Shown here piece by piece: positions 62,202 through 64,000 of a stretch of DNA of 64,000 bases. Origin of the DNA: Phaeobacter inhibens DSM 16374. GTDB lineage: Bacteria > Pseudomonadota > Alphaproteobacteria > Rhodobacterales > Rhodobacteraceae. A program made the position numbers and the translations under genes. The stretch lies in assembly GCF_000473105.1 (NCBI RefSeq), contig NZ_AXBB01000004.1, forward strand, positions 124,001-188,000, given 5' to 3'. The notes beneath the pieces are model-generated. The model searched no databases. It was not told where the DNA came from and was given only the letters and a program-made list of their open reading frames with translations. The number at the start of each line of letters is the position of its first letter. Position 1 is the stretch's first letter.

Positions 62202-62623
62202 TCGGCAGGCTCCATGGGCGCGGTTGTTTTTGCCGCTTTGGCCTCTATCGGGGCCGCGGGGAACAGGGCCGGGATGCGCGACAGGGTGGAGCGGCGCAGT
62301 TTGCCGGGACGATCAACCGAGCTGCACCAGCCGTCCGCCAGCAATTTGTAGAGATCGGCAAATTGCAGAATATCCGCCAGATCGTCCTGAGGGGTGAGGT
62401 CGCCAAACACATAGCTGGCTTTGCCCTCGGCCTGAAATCCGACAGTACAGGGGTGGCTGCATCCCGCCATGCAGGCGACACCTGCCACCTCCACCAGGGT
62501 ATCGCCGCGCTGGTCAAGCGCGTCGCGCAAGGCGTCAATCAGCTGCGGCCCCGGACGGGTGCCGGGGTCTGTCCCTTTGCAGGATGTGCACACCAGAATA
62601 CGGTGCCGTGCTGTCCCGTCCAT
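62198..62623 (-). CDS. DUF1636 thioredoxin-like (ferredoxin-type) metal-binding protein
   Basis: The 141-residue protein starts with a CTSCKG pair of Cys and has VACMAGCSHPCTVGF, so four or five Cys in the pattern of 2Fe-2S thioredoxin-like ferredoxins. DUF1636 genes often follow cobalamin riboswitches next to cobalt or B12 genes. It is the first gene under the riboswitch here and overlaps the ATPase gene by four bases. Whether it binds a cluster or delivers cobalt is unknown. Confidence 0.88.
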   Translation of the reverse strand: MDGTARHRILVCTSCKGTDPGTRPGPQLIDALRDALDQRGDTLVEVAGVACMAGCSHPCTVGFQAEGKASYVFGDLTPQDDLADILQFADLYKLLADGWCSSVDRPGKLRRSTLSRIPALFPAAPIEAKAAKTTAPMEPAE

Positions 62624-62744
62624 AGCGCCCTCCGCGCAATCCGGTCAGGGGGGCAAAGGGGGAAGGGGACCAGCCACGCGTGAGTGTCGTGCCGTATCAT
62701 CCTGCCCGCCGGAACACCCCGTCCGGTCCAATAGGTTTCCTGTG

Positions 62745-62950
62745 GATGGCAGGTCTCCTGACTTGCGGGTTGCTGCGGGCCTCGGCCTTCCCGGCCCAAG
62801 GGGCCAGTGGTCTATCGAGGTCGCTCACCGCTCACAGTTGCGGGGGCAGTCGCGGATTTGGCGCCTTTTGGCTACACCACACCACGTTCCCTTTTCATCC
62901 CGTGACCGCTTTGGGGCCGTGGGAACCATCTGCGACTTTGGGTAGATTTC
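62745..62950 (-). ncRNA. Cobalamin (B12) riboswitch
   Basis: On the minus strand, the element begins with a GGTTCCCACGG / AAAGGGAACGTGG stem region. It has the conserved core ATCCGCGACTGCCCCCGCAA followed by CTGTGAGCGG, then CACTGG (B12 box part) and GGGAAGGCC, and ends in AGTCAGGAGACCTGCCAT at 62762-62745. This is the standard order of the cobalamin riboswitch. It precedes the DUF1636 gene by about 120 bp and should repress the uptake operon when B12 is plentiful. Confidence 0.93.
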
Positions 62951-63015
62951 TCACCGAGGTTTGTAAAGGAAAAATCATCACAGCTGCGCGGCCGGTCGCA
63001 CGCTGGTGCTGCCTC

Positions 63016-63840
63016 TCAGGGGTCTTCGGCAGCGATCAGTTCACCATTTGGGCTGAGCCGGGGGCGCGGCAGGTGCTGCAGCAGCGACGCGACACGCTGG
63101 CGGCAGTGTTCTCCGGCCCAGTCATTGGGATGAAACCGGGGCGGTAGATCCGGATGCCGCAGCACCACACGCCGCCAGCGATGCACGATCAGGGTGCGCA
63201 GCGTGGCGATCTGTGTCGGGTCAAGGGCATCTGAAACACGGCTTGTCTCCGGCGGTTTGACGCCGCTCAAGGTGCTGTCGAGCCGGGCACAGGCCAGTTT
63301 CAGATCCTCTGGAAACAGCCGCTGACGCAGCCAGTCAGGCACTGACAGATCCGGATGGTCGACCGCCAGAAATTGGTCCCGCTCCCGTGGCAGGGGGCCA
63401 TGGCCCAGCACCGTAGAGCGGTTGACGGCAACATAATTTGGCTGCTGCAGCAGGGCGTCCAGCGCGCCGCCTTGTCCGTCCTGCGCTATCAGCAGGTGCC
63501 AATCCTCGGGGGCGAGTGTCGTTGGAGCATAGATGCGCGGGGTGACAGCAGCGGATTGGCTGCGGCCCATCGGGGTCAGGAAATGCACCGACGCGCGGCC
63601 TGATCGCGTGCTGTCGATCCAGCCGTCCTTGCGCAGCCGGTGCAATGCAACGCGGATCGCCTCCGGCTTGATTCCCATCGGGGTGATGATCCGGGTGAGG
63701 GCGCTGCCGCCAATCTGGTCCCCGTCCCGCTGCGCCAGATCTCCAAAGAGCGAGACAATAATCGACCAGACCCGCTGGTTCTGCGGGTCGCTAAGGGCAG
63801 TTACGGTGGTGTCGAACCAGGAGGTCTGTGCGTCTGTCAT
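63016..63840 (-). CDS. paaX: Phenylacetate catabolism repressor PaaX
   Basis: The 274-residue protein has the PaaX winged-helix N-terminus (IIVSLFGDLA, LTRIITPMGIKPEAIRVALH, RLRKDGWI) and the PaaX central and C-terminal domains. PaaX binds phenylacetyl-CoA and controls the paa genes. The gene is preceded, on the same strand, by the end of a PaaZ-like gene, so it belongs to a paa cluster extending beyond the window. Confidence 0.92.
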   Translation of the reverse strand: MTDAQTSWFDTTVTALSDPQNQRVWSIIVSLFGDLAQRDGDQIGGSALTRIITPMGIKPEAIRVALHRLRKDGWIDSTRSGRASVHFLTPMGRSQSAAVTPRIYAPTTLAPEDWHLLIAQDGQGGALDALLQQPNYVAVNRSTVLGHGPLPRERDQFLAVDHPDLSVPDWLRQRLFPEDLKLACARLDSTLSGVKPPETSRVSDALDPTQIATLRTLIVHRWRRVVLRHPDLPPRFHPNDWAGEHCRQRVASLLQHLPRPRLSPNGELIAAEDP

Positions 63841-63906
63841 ATATAATAGATAAGTCGCCCGGCCCGGATAGGCCAGACCGGACGACCGTCTGATGACAGG
63901 GCCCTA

Positions 63907-64000
63907 TCAGAACGCGTTCATGGTCAGCAGCTCATATTCGGCGGCAATTTCATCATCCTGATTGGTCAGGGTGACATGCCAGCGTACCTCGCCGTAGTCT
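63907..64000 (-). CDS. paaZ: PaaZ C-terminal end (partial)
   Basis: The last 30 residues are visible: GEVRWHVTLTNQDDEIAAEY followed by ELLTMNAF and a stop at 63907. This resembles the MaoC-like hydratase end of the bifunctional oxepin-CoA hydrolase/aldehyde dehydrogenase PaaZ, and PaaX next to it supports this. Another MaoC-type hydratase cannot be excluded from so short a piece. Confidence 0.6.
   Translation of the reverse strand, partial: DYGEVRWHVTLTNQDDEIAAEYELLTMNAF

Overview
The window looks like a chromosomal stretch of a marine alphaproteobacterium of the Roseobacter group (Rhodobacteraceae; Phaeobacter, Leisingera or Ruegeria-like). The reasons are high-GC, tightly packed operons, many solute transporters (CUT1-type ABC, TRAP, BMP-type ABC, B12-type ABC), an alphaproteobacterial PhyR-NepR-EcfG stress module, a TmpA/TmpB phosphonate pair of the type described in Leisingera, and a PaaX/PaaZ edge. 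No rRNA, tRNA, CRISPR or phage was seen. One IS3-family element is present.

Layout. 1-4556: two damaged chemoreceptor-type genes, a NIT-domain sensor that stops just after its membrane segment and an MCP split in frame by an IS3-family element. 4626-20594: a large LacI-controlled catabolic island. Fourteen leftward genes (CUT1 ABC transporter, a HisD-like dehydrogenase, an SDR, three SnoaL-like proteins, a bicupin, a MetE-like protein, an alpha/beta hydrolase, an RraA-like protein and the LacI regulator) face two rightward genes (a fourth SnoaL-like protein and a COG3618 lactonase/amidohydrolase). Two copies of one 16-bp operator lie in the divergent promoter. The substrate is unknown; this is the best candidate for an undescribed pathway. 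20812-26050: a signalling cluster with two histidine kinases, two response regulators and a Tat-exported solute-binding protein sharing an operon with a kinase. 26382-29605: a small membrane protein, then a LysR regulator divergent from tmpA-tmpB (2-trimethylaminoethylphosphonate to glycine betaine plus phosphate).

29780-38963: a leftward operon with an N-formylglutamate amidohydrolase-like protein, a TRAP transporter, a glutamine-synthetase-like ligase, an aldehyde dehydrogenase and an Fe-alcohol dehydrogenase, with a divergent RpiR regulator. The enzyme set suggests a gamma-glutamylated amino-alcohol route. 39057-52701: a general stress response island. phyR faces nepR-ecfG-sensor kinase-phospholipase D, surrounded by DUF883, DUF1328, Dps, CsbD, GSP26-like, DUF3618, holin-X, Rho-N, PLDc_N, MscS, entericidin and ExoD genes. 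I found eight good sigma-EcfG promoter matches (GGAAC-N16/17-CGTT) and two near matches there, most of them placed 20-50 bp before these starts.

52709-59263: BMP-type nucleobase/nucleoside ABC transporter with a cytosine-deaminase-like amidohydrolase, and a divergent RidA gene. 59328-62960: cobalamin-riboswitch-controlled DUF1636 and a BtuCDF-like ABC transporter. 63016-64000: PaaX and the C-terminal end of PaaZ (phenylacetate catabolism).
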